Shown in pieces: positions 1-6,411 of a stretch of 7,414 bases of DNA. Position 1 is the stretch's first letter. Every line of letters starts with the position of its first letter. The stretch is from Eggerthellaceae bacterium (lineage in GTDB: Bacteria; Actinomycetota; Coriobacteriia; Coriobacteriales; Eggerthellaceae). The stretch is from assembly GCA_900754495.1 (NCBI GenBank), contig CAAEDC010000013.1, positions 1-7,414 on the forward strand, given 5' to 3'. The notes beneath the pieces were generated by a model. That model was not told the DNA's origin, made no database searches, and saw only the letters and a list, made by a program, of their open reading frames with translations. Made by a program: the position numbers and the translations under genes.

Positions 1-2
1 GC

Positions 3-44
3 TACGACGCCTGCCGCAAGGCGCCGGCGGCTGCCACCGACTAG
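3..44 (+). CDS. C-terminal end of an upstream gene (partial)
   Basis: An open frame enters from the left edge and ends at TAG (42-44), giving the tail YDACRKAPAAATD. Only 13 residues are visible, so no family can be named. The main support is indirect: a plus-strand intrinsic terminator begins 25 bases after the stop, as expected at the end of a plus-strand gene. The Ala/Pro-rich tail is typical of unstructured C-termini in GC-rich genomes. The frame could be a chance one. Confidence 0.4.
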   Translation, partial: YDACRKAPAAATD

Positions 45-68
45 CGCTCCGCACCATAGCATGCACCG

Positions 69-99
69 ACGGCCCGCCACGTGCGGGCCGTTTTCGTTT
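69..99 (+). terminator. Intrinsic terminator of the upstream gene
   Basis: A perfect 9-bp GC-rich stem (ACGGCCCGC at 69-77 with GCGGGCCGT at 83-91) closes a 5-base loop and is followed by a T-rich tract (TTTCGTTT, 92-99). The T tract lies only on the plus-strand side, so it should stop plus-strand transcription from the left edge. It separates that unit from the peptidase gene and shows that the open frame reaching back to 81 is not the real start of that gene. Confidence 0.85.
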
Positions 100-164
100 G
101 CGGGACGCTACCCTACCCCTTGTCTCGCCGTCCCGTTGTGGGAAAATGCTTACTGTCACACTTC

Positions 165-183
165 GAGCCGCTCAAAGCGGCTC
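165..183 (+). promoter_or_regulatory. Hairpin just upstream of the peptidase ribosome binding site
   Basis: GAGCCGCT (165-172) and AGCGGCTC (176-183) form a perfect 8-bp stem with a 3-base loop (CAA). It ends 7 bases before the AAAGG ribosome binding site (191-195) of the M16C peptidase gene, and no T tract follows, so it is not a terminator. If the promoter lies in the more AT-rich stretch around 120-156 (TACTGT at 151-156 is a weak -10 candidate), the hairpin is in the 5' leader and could affect translation or mRNA stability. It could also be a DNA dyad bound by a regulator. A second, looser inverted repeat (CGGGACG 101-107 with CGTCCCG 129-135) lies further upstream. Confidence 0.45.
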
Positions 184-203
184 CACCCAGAAAGGCAGTT
201 CGC

Positions 204-3185
204 ATGGAAGAACTCACACCCGGCTCTTCGACGCACGGCTTCGTCGTCCAGAAGCGCGAGGCGCTTCCCGAGAACGACGGCGAAGCTTTCGTCCTGAAGC
301 ATGAGAAAAGCGGCGCGCGCCTGCTGTACCTCAAAAACGACGATTCCAACAAGGCGTTCTCGATCTCGTTCAAGACGCCGCCCAAAGACGACACCGGCGT
401 CTTCCACATCCTGGAGCATTCGGTTCTCAACGGCTCGCGCAAGTTCCCGGTGAAGGAGCCGTTCGTCAACCTCCTCAAAAGCTCGATGCAGACGTTTTTG
501 AACGCGCTCACCTTCTCCGACAAGACGATGTATCCTGTCGCGAGCACCAACGAGCAGGATCTGCTCAACTTGATGGACGTCTACCTCGACGCCGTGCTGC
601 ACCCTTCGATCTACGAGAAGCGCGGGGTGTTCGAACAGGAAGGCTGGCACTACGAGCTCGCCGACGCCGAGGAGGGCGCCGACGACCAGACCGGCCGGCT
701 GCGCTTCAACGGCGTCGTGTACAACGAGATGAAAGGCGCGCTCTCCGATGCGAGCTCGGTGCTGTTCGACGAGCTGCAGGCCGCGCTGTTCCCCGACAAC
801 TGCTACCGCTTCGAAAGCGGCGGCGAGCCCAGCGCCATCCCGACGCTCACCTACGAGGGCTACCTCGACGAGCATCGGCGCCACTACCGGCTGGACAACA
901 GCTACCTGACGCTGTACGGAAACGTGGACATCGACCGCGTGCTCGCGTTCCTCGACGAGCGCTACCTGTCCCCCGTCGCCGACGAGCAGGCGGCCGATCG
1001 CGCCGCGCGCGCGGCCGAGACCGCCGAGGGGCCCTCGGTGCTCGAGGCGCGCGGCATCGAACCGCAGAAGCCCGTGTGCAAGCTCGGCGTCGTCCGCACG
1101 ATGGACACCGCGCCCGAAAACGCCTGCATGGGACTGGGATTCGTGATCGGCGGCGCGCGCGACCGCCTGCGCGTCATGGCGGTCGACGTGCTGCTCGACG
1201 CCATCATGGGCAGCAACGAGGCGCCGCTCAAGCGCGCGCTGCTCGATGCGCAGCTTGCCGGGGACGCCCTGGGCTCGCTCGCCGAAGCGACGCTGCAGCC
1301 CTTCGCCATCATCGAGCTGAAGGGAATGCTCGAAGGCGGAGCCGAGCGATTCCGCGACACCGCGCGCGCCGAGCTTTCGCGCCTGGCCGACGGCGGCCTC
1401 GACCATGCGCTCGTCGAGGCGTCGCTTTCCCGCTACGAGTTCGTCATGCGCGAAGGCGAGTACGGCATGGCGGACGGCGTGGCGCTCGCCATCAACGCGC
1501 TTTCCGGATGGCTCTACGACGATGAGGATGCCACGCGTTACCTGCGCTACGAGGAGGATTTCGCCAAACTGCGGGAGGCGCTCGAGACGGATTACTTCGA
1601 GACGCTCATCCGCGAGGTGTTTTTGGACAACCCGCACCAAGCCGAGGTCGAGGTGCGCCCCCAGGCGCGCGAAGGCGTCTCCGACGAGGCCGCACGCCTC
1701 GCCGCGCTCGAGGCGTCGATGACCGAGGAGGACTTCGCGCGCATCGATGACGAGGTCGAGAAGCTGCGCCGCATGCAGTCCGAAGAGGACTCCCCCGAGG
1801 CGCTCGCCACCCTGCCGCGCCTCGCGCGCGCCGATGTGGAGCAGGCCCCCTCGGAGCCCGCCTACGGCCTCGACGGGAACGCGCCTATCCCCTGCATCCG
1901 CCATGAGGTGCCCACGCACGGCATCGCCTACGCGTACCGCTACTTCGATCTGGACGCCGTCTCGTTCGACGAGCTGCCCTACGTCGCCGTCCTCTGCGCC
2001 GTCCTCGGCAAGCTCGGCACCGCGCGCCGCAGCGCCTCCGAGCTCGACACGCTGATCAACGGCCGCCTTGGCAACCTCTCGTTCAGCCCGGCGACCTACG
2101 AGGACGAGCACGACCCCGAACGCGTGAGCATCAAGCTCGCCGCGAGCGCGAGCGCGCTGTCCGAGAACCTCGCCCATCTGGCGCAGCTCCCCGTCGAGGT
2201 CATGACGGAGACCGATTTCTCCGACACCGCTAAGATCAAAGACGTCCTCACCCAGCGCAAAGTCGGCCTCGAGCAGGCGTTCGCCCAGGCGGGGCACTCT
2301 TTCGCGATGATGCGCACGTCGTCTTACACGAGTCCCGCCGCGCTCGCGCGCGAGCAGTTCGGCGGCGTGGACCACTACCGCTTCCTCAAGGAGCTGCTCG
2401 CCGACTTCGACGCGCGCGCCGACGACCTCGTCGCGCGTCTGCGCGGGCTTGCCGCCCGCCTCTTCACGCGCGCGGGGCTCACGCTCAGCTTCGCGGGATC
2501 CGATGCCGACTACGAGGCGTTCTGGGGCCTCGCGGACGGACTTCCCGCCGCAAGCGGCGCCGCGGATGCGCCGCGTCTCGTCATCTCCGCGCCCATCGTG
2601 CGCAACGAAGCGTTCATCGTTCCGACGGACGTGTGCTACGCCTCCCTCGGGTTCGATCGGCGCCTGCTCGATGAGGCGACGCCCTACTCCGCCGCCTGGC
2701 AGGTGGGCGTGCGCGCCCTCACCTACGACTACCTCTGGAACGAGGTGCGCGTGCGCGGCGGCGCCTACGGCGTCGGCTTCCAGGCGCAACGCACGGGCGC
2801 GCTGCGCTTCTACTCCTACCGCGACCCGCACCTCGACGAGACGCTCGCGCGCTTCGCGGCGGCGCCGGCGTGGCTGCGCGCGTTCGATCCCGCGTCCGAG
2901 GAGCTCGACGGCTACGTGGTGAGCACCGTGGCGGGCTTCGACAGCCCCCAGAAGGCGCGCGCGCTCATCAACCGCCAGGACAGCGCGTACTTCGCCGGAC
3001 GCACGCCGGAAGACCGCCTGGCCGCCCGCGCCCGCATGGTCGCCGCCGACCGCGGCGCGCTTGCCGAGCTCGCCGACGTCATCGAGGCGGCCGTCTCCCA
3101 CGACGCGCGCTGCGTGTTCGGAAACCGCGCGATCATCGAAGGCGCGAAAGCAGGCTTCGAGGTGATCGATCTGCTCAACGCGTGA
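204..3185 (+). CDS. M16C zinc metallopeptidase, presequence protease (PreP)/insulinase family
   Basis: The 993-residue product matches the usual length of the PreP/Cym1 branch of the M16 peptidases, clamshell enzymes that degrade unstructured peptides inside a closed chamber. The inverted zinc motif HxxEH is HILEH at residues 68-72 (zinc ligands H68 and H72, catalytic base E71), and the distal ligand is probably E175 in VVYNEMKGA. A charged helical hairpin at about residues 500-525 (EASMTEEDFARIDDEVEKL) fits the M16C-associated linker domain. The C-terminal half has the family RxxxY element in VRGGAYGVGF (R851, Y855), which completes the active site in M16 enzymes. There is no signal peptide or membrane segment, so it is probably cytoplasmic. 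ATG 204 is chosen because AAAGG lies 8 bases upstream; the frame is open back to 81, but that start falls inside the preceding terminator hairpin. No intrinsic terminator follows. The family call is secure; the physiological substrate is unknown. Confidence 0.95.
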   Translation: MEELTPGSSTHGFVVQKREALPENDGEAFVLKHEKSGARLLYLKNDDSNKAFSISFKTPPKDDTGVFHILEHSVLNGSRKFPVKEPFVNLLKSSMQTFLNALTFSDKTMYPVASTNEQDLLNLMDVYLDAVLHPSIYEKRGVFEQEGWHYELADAEEGADDQTGRLRFNGVVYNEMKGALSDASSVLFDELQAALFPDNCYRFESGGEPSAIPTLTYEGYLDEHRRHYRLDNSYLTLYGNVDIDRVLAFLDERYLSPVADEQAADRAARAAETAEGPSVLEARGIEPQKPVCKLGVVRTMDTAPENACMGLGFVIGGARDRLRVMAVDVLLDAIMGSNEAPLKRALLDAQLAGDALGSLAEATLQPFAIIELKGMLEGGAERFRDTARAELSRLADGGLDHALVEASLSRYEFVMREGEYGMADGVALAINALSGWLYDDEDATRYLRYEEDFAKLREALETDYFETLIREVFLDNPHQAEVEVRPQAREGVSDEAARLAALEASMTEEDFARIDDEVEKLRRMQSEEDSPEALATLPRLARADVEQAPSEPAYGLDGNAPIPCIRHEVPTHGIAYAYRYFDLDAVSFDELPYVAVLCAVLGKLGTARRSASELDTLINGRLGNLSFSPATYEDEHDPERVSIKLAASASALSENLAHLAQLPVEVMTETDFSDTAKIKDVLTQRKVGLEQAFAQAGHSFAMMRTSSYTSPAALAREQFGGVDHYRFLKELLADFDARADDLVARLRGLAARLFTRAGLTLSFAGSDADYEAFWGLADGLPAASGAADAPRLVISAPIVRNEAFIVPTDVCYASLGFDRRLLDEATPYSAAWQVGVRALTYDYLWNEVRVRGGAYGVGFQAQRTGALRFYSYRDPHLDETLARFAAAPAWLRAFDPASEELDGYVVSTVAGFDSPQKARALINRQDSAYFAGRTPEDRLAARARMVAADRGALAELADVIEAAVSHDARCVFGNRAIIEGAKAGFEVIDLLNA

Positions 3186-3219
3186 CGCCGAGATGCGCAT
3201 GCCAACCGACGAAACAAAA

Positions 3220-3238
3220 CGTTGTAAGAGGAACAACG
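3220..3238. repeat. Short inverted repeat upstream of the Fe-S operon promoter
   Basis: CGTTGT (3220-3225) and ACAACG (3233-3238) are perfect 6-base inverted arms around a 7-base spacer, ending 9 bases before the -35 box of the Fe-S operon. No T tract follows, so it is a poor terminator for the peptidase gene. A second regulator site is possible, but an arm of 6 can occur by chance. Confidence 0.3.
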
Positions 3239-3247
3239 GGAGAATCC

Positions 3248-3276
3248 TTGACAGGGTCCTCCATAAATGTTACTAG
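3248..3276 (+). promoter_or_regulatory. Promoter of the Fe-S assembly operon
   Basis: A perfect sigma-70-type -35 box TTGACA (3248-3253) is followed by a 17-base spacer and the -10 candidate TACTAG (3271-3276), which matches the consensus at three of six positions. TG at 3268-3269 precedes it by one base, forming an extended -10 (TGn) element. Transcription would start near 3283, leaving a leader of about 33 bases before sufC. The stretch is AT-rich against GC-rich surroundings. Confidence 0.75.
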
Positions 3277-3287
3277 TTCAGTAGTAA
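3270..3287. promoter_or_regulatory. Palindromic operator overlapping the -10 box of the Fe-S operon
   Basis: TTACTA (3270-3275) and TAGTAA (3282-3287) are perfect inverted arms around a 6-base spacer (GTTCAG). AAT (3266-3268) and ATT (3288-3290) extend the symmetry outward after one unmatched base. The palindrome covers the -10 box and predicted start site, where a bound dimer would block RNA polymerase. Fe-S assembly operons are commonly controlled by Rrf2-family (IscR-like) repressors that sense cluster supply, and an AT-rich dyad of this size would fit one. No regulator gene is in the window, so its identity is inference. Confidence 0.55.
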
Positions 3288-3316
3288 ATTGACGAGAGAC
3301 ACGGAAGGTATCCATC

Positions 3317-4093
3317 ATGCTGGAACTGAGGAACATCACCTTCGACGTTCCCGTGCAGGAGAACGCCAAGGAGACCAAGCGGATCATCGACGACCTGTCG
3401 ATCACGATCCCCGACGACCGCTTCACGGTCATCACCGGACCAAACGGCGGCGGCAAGTCGACGCTCGCCAAGCTGATCATGGGCATCGAGAAGCCCACGA
3501 GCGGCCAGATCATCTTTGACGGAACCGACATCACCGACCTGTCCATCACCGAGCGCGCCAACCTGGGAATCGGCTACGGCTTCCAGCAGCCCGCGCGCTT
3601 CAAGGGCATGAAGGTCAAGAAGCTCCTCGACATCGCCGCGGGCAGGAAGCTGCCGATGCTCGCCTGCAACGAGTACCTGGCCAAGGTCGGCCTGTGCTCG
3701 GCGGCCTACCTCACGCGCGAGGTCGACAAGTCGCTTTCCGGCGGCGAGGTCAAGCGCATCGAGATCGCCACGATCCTCGCGCGCGATCCGAAGCTGGCCA
3801 TCTACGACGAGCCCGAGGCGGGCATCGACCTGTGGAGCTTCGACCGCCTGACCGAGACGTTCCGCGACATCCACGAGGCGCGAGACGGCCGCTCGATCGT
3901 CATCATCTCGCATCAGGAGCGCATCATCCAGCTCGCCGACGAGATCGTGCTGCTGCGCGACGGCCGCGTGGAGCGCACCGGCACGCCCGAGGAGCTGATG
4001 CCCCAGCTCGGCTTCGTGTCCAAGGGCATCCCCGGCTGCAGGCTCTCCGAGCCCACCGAACTCCACCTGACCGAGATCCCCACCACTTGCTAA
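3317..4093 (+). CDS. sufC: Fe-S cluster assembly ABC-type ATPase, SufC/SmsC
   Basis: This is the soluble ABC-fold ATPase that powers Fe-S cluster assembly on the SufB/SufD-type scaffold. The 258-residue protein has Walker A GPNGGGKST (41-49), a Q-loop in GFQQPARFKG (89-97), signature LSGGEVKR (140-147), Walker B LAIYDEPEAGID (160-171, with D164 and catalytic E165) and an H-loop histidine in IISHQER (H199). The FQQPARFKG stretch and the LSGGEVKRIEI signature mark the SufC group rather than a transporter ATPase, and no permease gene is nearby. The DEPEAGID form of Walker B is as I would expect in minimal-system homologues, in contrast to DETDSGLD of classical SufC; this comparison is from memory. 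GGAAGG (3303-3308) lies 8 bases before the ATG. The gene follows a regulated-looking promoter and precedes the scaffold gene by 61 bases. Call is firm; SmsC as sub-type is likely. Confidence 0.93.
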   Translation: MLELRNITFDVPVQENAKETKRIIDDLSITIPDDRFTVITGPNGGGKSTLAKLIMGIEKPTSGQIIFDGTDITDLSITERANLGIGYGFQQPARFKGMKVKKLLDIAAGRKLPMLACNEYLAKVGLCSAAYLTREVDKSLSGGEVKRIEIATILARDPKLAIYDEPEAGIDLWSFDRLTETFRDIHEARDGRSIVIISHQERIIQLADEIVLLRDGRVERTGTPEELMPQLGFVSKGIPGCRLSEPTELHLTEIPTTC

Positions 4094-4154
4094 CGCCATC
4101 CCCTCCCCCTGCGCGACCGCGCGCGGGATGCGGGATATGAGATAGGAGCCCATC

Positions 4155-5084
4155 ATGGCAGTTGATCTTTCCCCCATCGACGAGAGCCTGCTCGCCGAGA
4201 TCGCCAACATGCACGGCATGCCCAAAGGCGCGTTCAACATCCGCAAGGACGGCCAGCTCGTCGAGCGCCACTCGTCGGCGTACATCGACATCGAGACGAA
4301 GACCGACAACCCCGGCATCGACATCCGCATCAAGCCCGGCACCAAGGGCGAGACGGTCTACATCCCCGTCATCGTCACCAAATCCGGCATGAAGGACGTC
4401 GTCTACAACACGTTCTACATCGGCGATGACTGCGACGTGAAGATCGTCGCCGGCTGCGGCATCCACAACTGCGGCGACGAGGCCAGCGAGCACGACGGCA
4501 TCCACAGTTTCTATATCGGCAAGAACAGCCGCGTCTCCTACGTCGAGAAGCACTACGGCCAGGGCGAGGGGACCGGCGAGCGCATCCTGAACCCCACCAC
4601 CAACGTCTACATGGAGGAGGATTCCTTCTGCGAGATGGAGATGGTCCAGCTGCGCGGCGTGACGTCCACCGTCCGCGACACCAACGCCGAGCTCGCCGCG
4701 GGCGCCAAGCTCGTGCTCATCGAGAAGCTGCTGACGCACGACAAGCAGGAGGCGACGTCCAACATGAAGGTCGAGCTCAAGGGCGAGGACTCCACCGTGC
4801 AAGTGATCTCGCGCTCGGTGGCTCAGGATGATTCGGTCCAGATCTTCAACCCGCTCGTCATCGGCGAGGCCAAATGCCACGGCCATGTTCAGTGCGATGC
4901 CATCATCATGGGCAACGCCAAGGTGAAGGCGATTCCCGGCATCGAGGCCGCCGACGAGGACGCCCAGCTCATCCACGAGGCCGCCATCGGCAAGATCGCC
5001 GGCGACCAGATCGTCAAGCTGATGACCCTGGGCCTGACCGAGGAGGAGGCCGAGCAGGAGATCATCGACGACTTCCTGAACTAG
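4155..5084 (+). CDS. sufB: SufB/SufD-family Fe-S assembly scaffold, SmsB-like single subunit
   Basis: The 309-residue product is the scaffold partner of the upstream SufC ATPase. It is shorter than typical SufB (about 470-500 residues) or SufD (about 420), and no second SufB/SufD gene follows, so it probably forms a homodimer with two SufC subunits, as proposed for the SUF-like minimal system. The C-terminal block HEAAIGKIAGDQIVKLM (274-290), with LTEEEAEQEIIDDFL (294-308), is the family hallmark. The middle is a beta-helix-like run of short strands. Candidate cluster or sulfur ligands are C93, C101 and C106 (in CGIHNCGDE), C159, C241, C247 and H274; which are used cannot be read from sequence. 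AGGAG (4144-4148) lies 6 bases before the ATG. The gene is followed by a strong terminator, so the operon has two genes. The symbol follows common annotation practice; smsB would be the more exact name. Confidence 0.92.
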   Translation: MAVDLSPIDESLLAEIANMHGMPKGAFNIRKDGQLVERHSSAYIDIETKTDNPGIDIRIKPGTKGETVYIPVIVTKSGMKDVVYNTFYIGDDCDVKIVAGCGIHNCGDEASEHDGIHSFYIGKNSRVSYVEKHYGQGEGTGERILNPTTNVYMEEDSFCEMEMVQLRGVTSTVRDTNAELAAGAKLVLIEKLLTHDKQEATSNMKVELKGEDSTVQVISRSVAQDDSVQIFNPLVIGEAKCHGHVQCDAIIMGNAKVKAIPGIEAADEDAQLIHEAAIGKIAGDQIVKLMTLGLTEEEAEQEIIDDFLN

Positions 5085-5114
5085 CGCCTCGCGGCGACGA
5101 CACCTCCGCAATGA

Positions 5115-5144
5115 AAAAGGCTCCGTCGAACGACGGAGCCTTTT
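5115..5144. terminator. Bidirectional intrinsic terminator between convergent genes
   Basis: AAAAGGCTCCGTC (5115-5127) and GACGGAGCCTTTT (5132-5144) form a perfect 13-bp stem around the loop GAAC. The plus strand ends in TTTTCTCGTCT and the minus strand in TTTTTCATTG, so one hairpin can stop both the Fe-S operon, whose stop codon is 30 bases to the left, and the minus-strand lipoprotein gene, whose stop codon is 31 bases to the right. Confidence 0.93.
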
Positions 5145-5175
5145 CTCGTCTGGGGAGCCGGATCCGAGACGGGCG

Positions 5176-6126
5176 TTACGCAGCCGCCACGTCCTCGGGG
5201 GTCATCGCGTTGGTCGAGCCCTCGGCGGGAGCCTGGCCCTCGCCTTCGCCCTCGGCGGCGTCGCCTTCGCCGGCGGCCTCCTCCTCGGGCTGCGCGGTCG
5301 CGCCGGCCGTCAGGGGCACATCGGAGAGATCCCACTCGACGCCCAGCCACTTCTTCTCCAGGACGGTCATGAGGCCGCCGTCCGTGATCGAGGAGAGCGC
5401 ATCGGCGACCGCCTGCTTCAGCTGGGAGTTGGAATCGAGCAGGGCGACGCAATAGCCGCTCGGCTGCTGCATGAGCGCGATGATGGAGGCATCGACGCCC
5501 AGGCTGTCATCGGAGAGCACGTAGGTGCCGCGCACGGCGTCGGCGGCGGCGTATTGCGCCTGGCCGCCCAGCGCCTTGAACGCGTCGGCGAGCCCGTTGA
5601 CGCGGACGAGGGCCTCAGCGCCGAACTCGTTCTCAGCCAGCCACGAGCTGGTCGAGGAGGTCTGCACGGCGATCTTGGGAGCGGACTCCTTGGTGGGAAC
5701 CTGGGCGTTGGCATCAGCGGCGAACAGGGCGATGCCCGTCTGGAGGTAGGGGTCGGACCCCCACACCGAAGCAGACGAGGAATCCTGCTCGACGCCGAGC
5801 ACGATGTCGACGTTGCCCTGGGAGAGCGCGGAGGCGCCGTTGGCCCCCACGTCGGTCACCTCGACCTTGAGCCCGAGCGCATCGGCGAGGGCGGCCGCCA
5901 GGTCGACGTCGAAGCCCACCAGGTCGCCCGAGCTGTTCTGACCCGCCAAGGGGGCGGCGGAGGCGTTGACGCCCACATGCAGCACGCCGTCCTCGATGAT
6001 CGCCGGAGACGAGACGGCAGGCGTCGTCTCGGGCGGCGTGTAGGGCTCCGACGACGAGCAGCCCGTCAGTGCCGCCACGGCCGCCACCGTGGCGACGCAG
6101 GTGGCGATAAGAGCTTTCAAACGCAT
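5176..6126 (-). CDS. Solute-binding lipoprotein, amino-acid-type ABC transporter family (SBP_bac_3)
   Basis: The 316-residue product is a membrane-anchored extracytoplasmic binding protein. It starts with a lipoprotein signal (MRLKALIATC, hydrophobic core, lipobox LTGC with C23), then a low-complexity linker, then a family 3 binding domain at about residues 47-265: GVLHVGVNAS, GDLVGFDVDLAAALADALG (68-85), KIAVQTSSTSSWL (151-163) and the closing helix LEKKWLGVEW (256-265). The family's ligand-binding Arg, normally in a TxxR segment before the SDPY-like motif, is not seen at residues 111-127, so the pocket may be atypical. The tail from about 275 is acidic, rich in Ala, Glu and Gly. ATG 6126 is preferred over the in-frame ATG at 6150 because GGAGG lies 7 bases before it and the signal peptide begins there. 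It has its own terminator and no permease or ATPase neighbours, so it is an orphan here. The ligand is unknown. Confidence 0.9.
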   Translation of the reverse strand: MRLKALIATCVATVAAVAALTGCSSSEPYTPPETTPAVSSPAIIEDGVLHVGVNASAAPLAGQNSSGDLVGFDVDLAAALADALGLKVEVTDVGANGASALSQGNVDIVLGVEQDSSSASVWGSDPYLQTGIALFAADANAQVPTKESAPKIAVQTSSTSSWLAENEFGAEALVRVNGLADAFKALGGQAQYAAADAVRGTYVLSDDSLGVDASIIALMQQPSGYCVALLDSNSQLKQAVADALSSITDGGLMTVLEKKWLGVEWDLSDVPLTAGATAQPEEEAAGEGDAAEGEGEGQAPAEGSTNAMTPEDVAAA

Positions 6127-6396
6127 TTCACAGCCTCCATCCGCGTTCATACATACGATGAGCCCCCTCCGGCTGACCTAGTCTTTGCCCCCACACCCGC
6201 GCACTGGGGATTGAGCGTTAACCCGTCTCCCTCTCGCCCGCCGCGACCGGATGTCGCTTGAGTCAACGGGCGGTGCGGCTTACCTCTAGGACGCGCCATG
6301 ATCGCTGCGCGTCGCCGCGCAGCTTACGTGGATCCTTTCGACCGCGTCTGCCTTGGACTTGGGATCTCTCCCGCAACTACAGACCCGAAAGGAGCT
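6127..6396 (-). promoter_or_regulatory. Possible long structured 5' leader or independent RNA upstream of the lipoprotein gene
   Basis: This gene-free stretch, read on the minus strand, holds several stem-loops. GTCTGT (6384-6379) pairs with GCAGAC (6351-6346), with one wobble, and encloses GGGA-GAGA-TCCC (6372-6361), a 4-bp stem with a GNRA loop. GGTC (6343-6340) with GATC (6334-6331) closes GAAAG. GCTGCGCG-GCGA-CGCGCAGC (6323-6304) is a perfect 8-bp stem with a GNRA loop. GCGAC-ATCCG-GTCGC (6257-6243) is a perfect 5-bp stem. An extended -10 element sits just upstream at 6403-6411. I could not match it to a known riboswitch (TPP, cobalamin, glycine, SAM, T-box, fluoride), SRP RNA, RNase P RNA or tmRNA. 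Hairpins arise readily by chance at this GC content, so the call is tentative. Confidence 0.3.
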
Positions 6397-6402
6397 CATC
6401 AA

Positions 6403-6411
6403 AGTGTAGCA
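6403..6411 (-). promoter_or_regulatory. Candidate extended -10 promoter element, minus strand
   Basis: Read on the minus strand, TGC-TACACT (6411-6403) matches an extended -10 (TGn followed by a four-of-six match to TATAAT). The -35 position, 17 bases upstream, is poor (TTTCGG), as is common with extended -10 promoters. Transcription would start near 6396, giving the lipoprotein gene a leader of about 270 bases. A start closer to the gene cannot be excluded: TATGTA, just upstream of its ribosome binding site, is a weak alternative. Confidence 0.35.

Noticed and set aside
137..160. CRP-like site (TGTG...TCACA) upstream of the peptidase gene
   Set aside because: The half-sites are spaced too widely for the 16-base CRP core, and the match is limited to short words.
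81..203. Upstream extension of the peptidase reading frame to ATG 81
   Set aside because: That start lies inside the terminator hairpin and has no ribosome binding site; the extension has no family similarity that I can see, while ATG 204 has AAAGG 8 bases before it.
156..3236. A minus-strand open frame of 1026 codons lying antisense to the whole M16C peptidase gene
   Set aside because: Its translation is rich in Arg, Gly, Val, Glu and Ala with no recognisable motif, and such long antisense frames are a known by-product of third-position GC bias. The plus-strand frame has the complete set of peptidase motifs and a ribosome binding site.
3278..5111. Long minus-strand frames antisense to the two Fe-S assembly genes (3278-4345 and 3924-5111)
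   Set aside because: Low-complexity products, no family motifs, and they cross the operon promoter, the intergenic gap and convincing plus-strand genes.
6127..6150. Eight-residue N-terminal extension of the lipoprotein from ATG 6150
   Set aside because: It would put MNADGGCE before a normal lipoprotein signal peptide; GGAGG 7 bases before ATG 6126 decides for the shorter form.
5554..6261. Plus-strand frame of 235 codons antisense to the lipoprotein gene
   Set aside because: It lies opposite a gene with signal peptide, lipobox and binding domain, and its Arg/Gly/Val-rich product has no recognisable features.
6336..6402. Hammerhead-ribozyme-like words on the minus strand (TGATGAG at 6401-6395, GTCGAAA at 6342-6336)
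   Set aside because: The essential C before TGATGA is replaced by T, the two words are too far apart, and the bases between them do not form a stem II.
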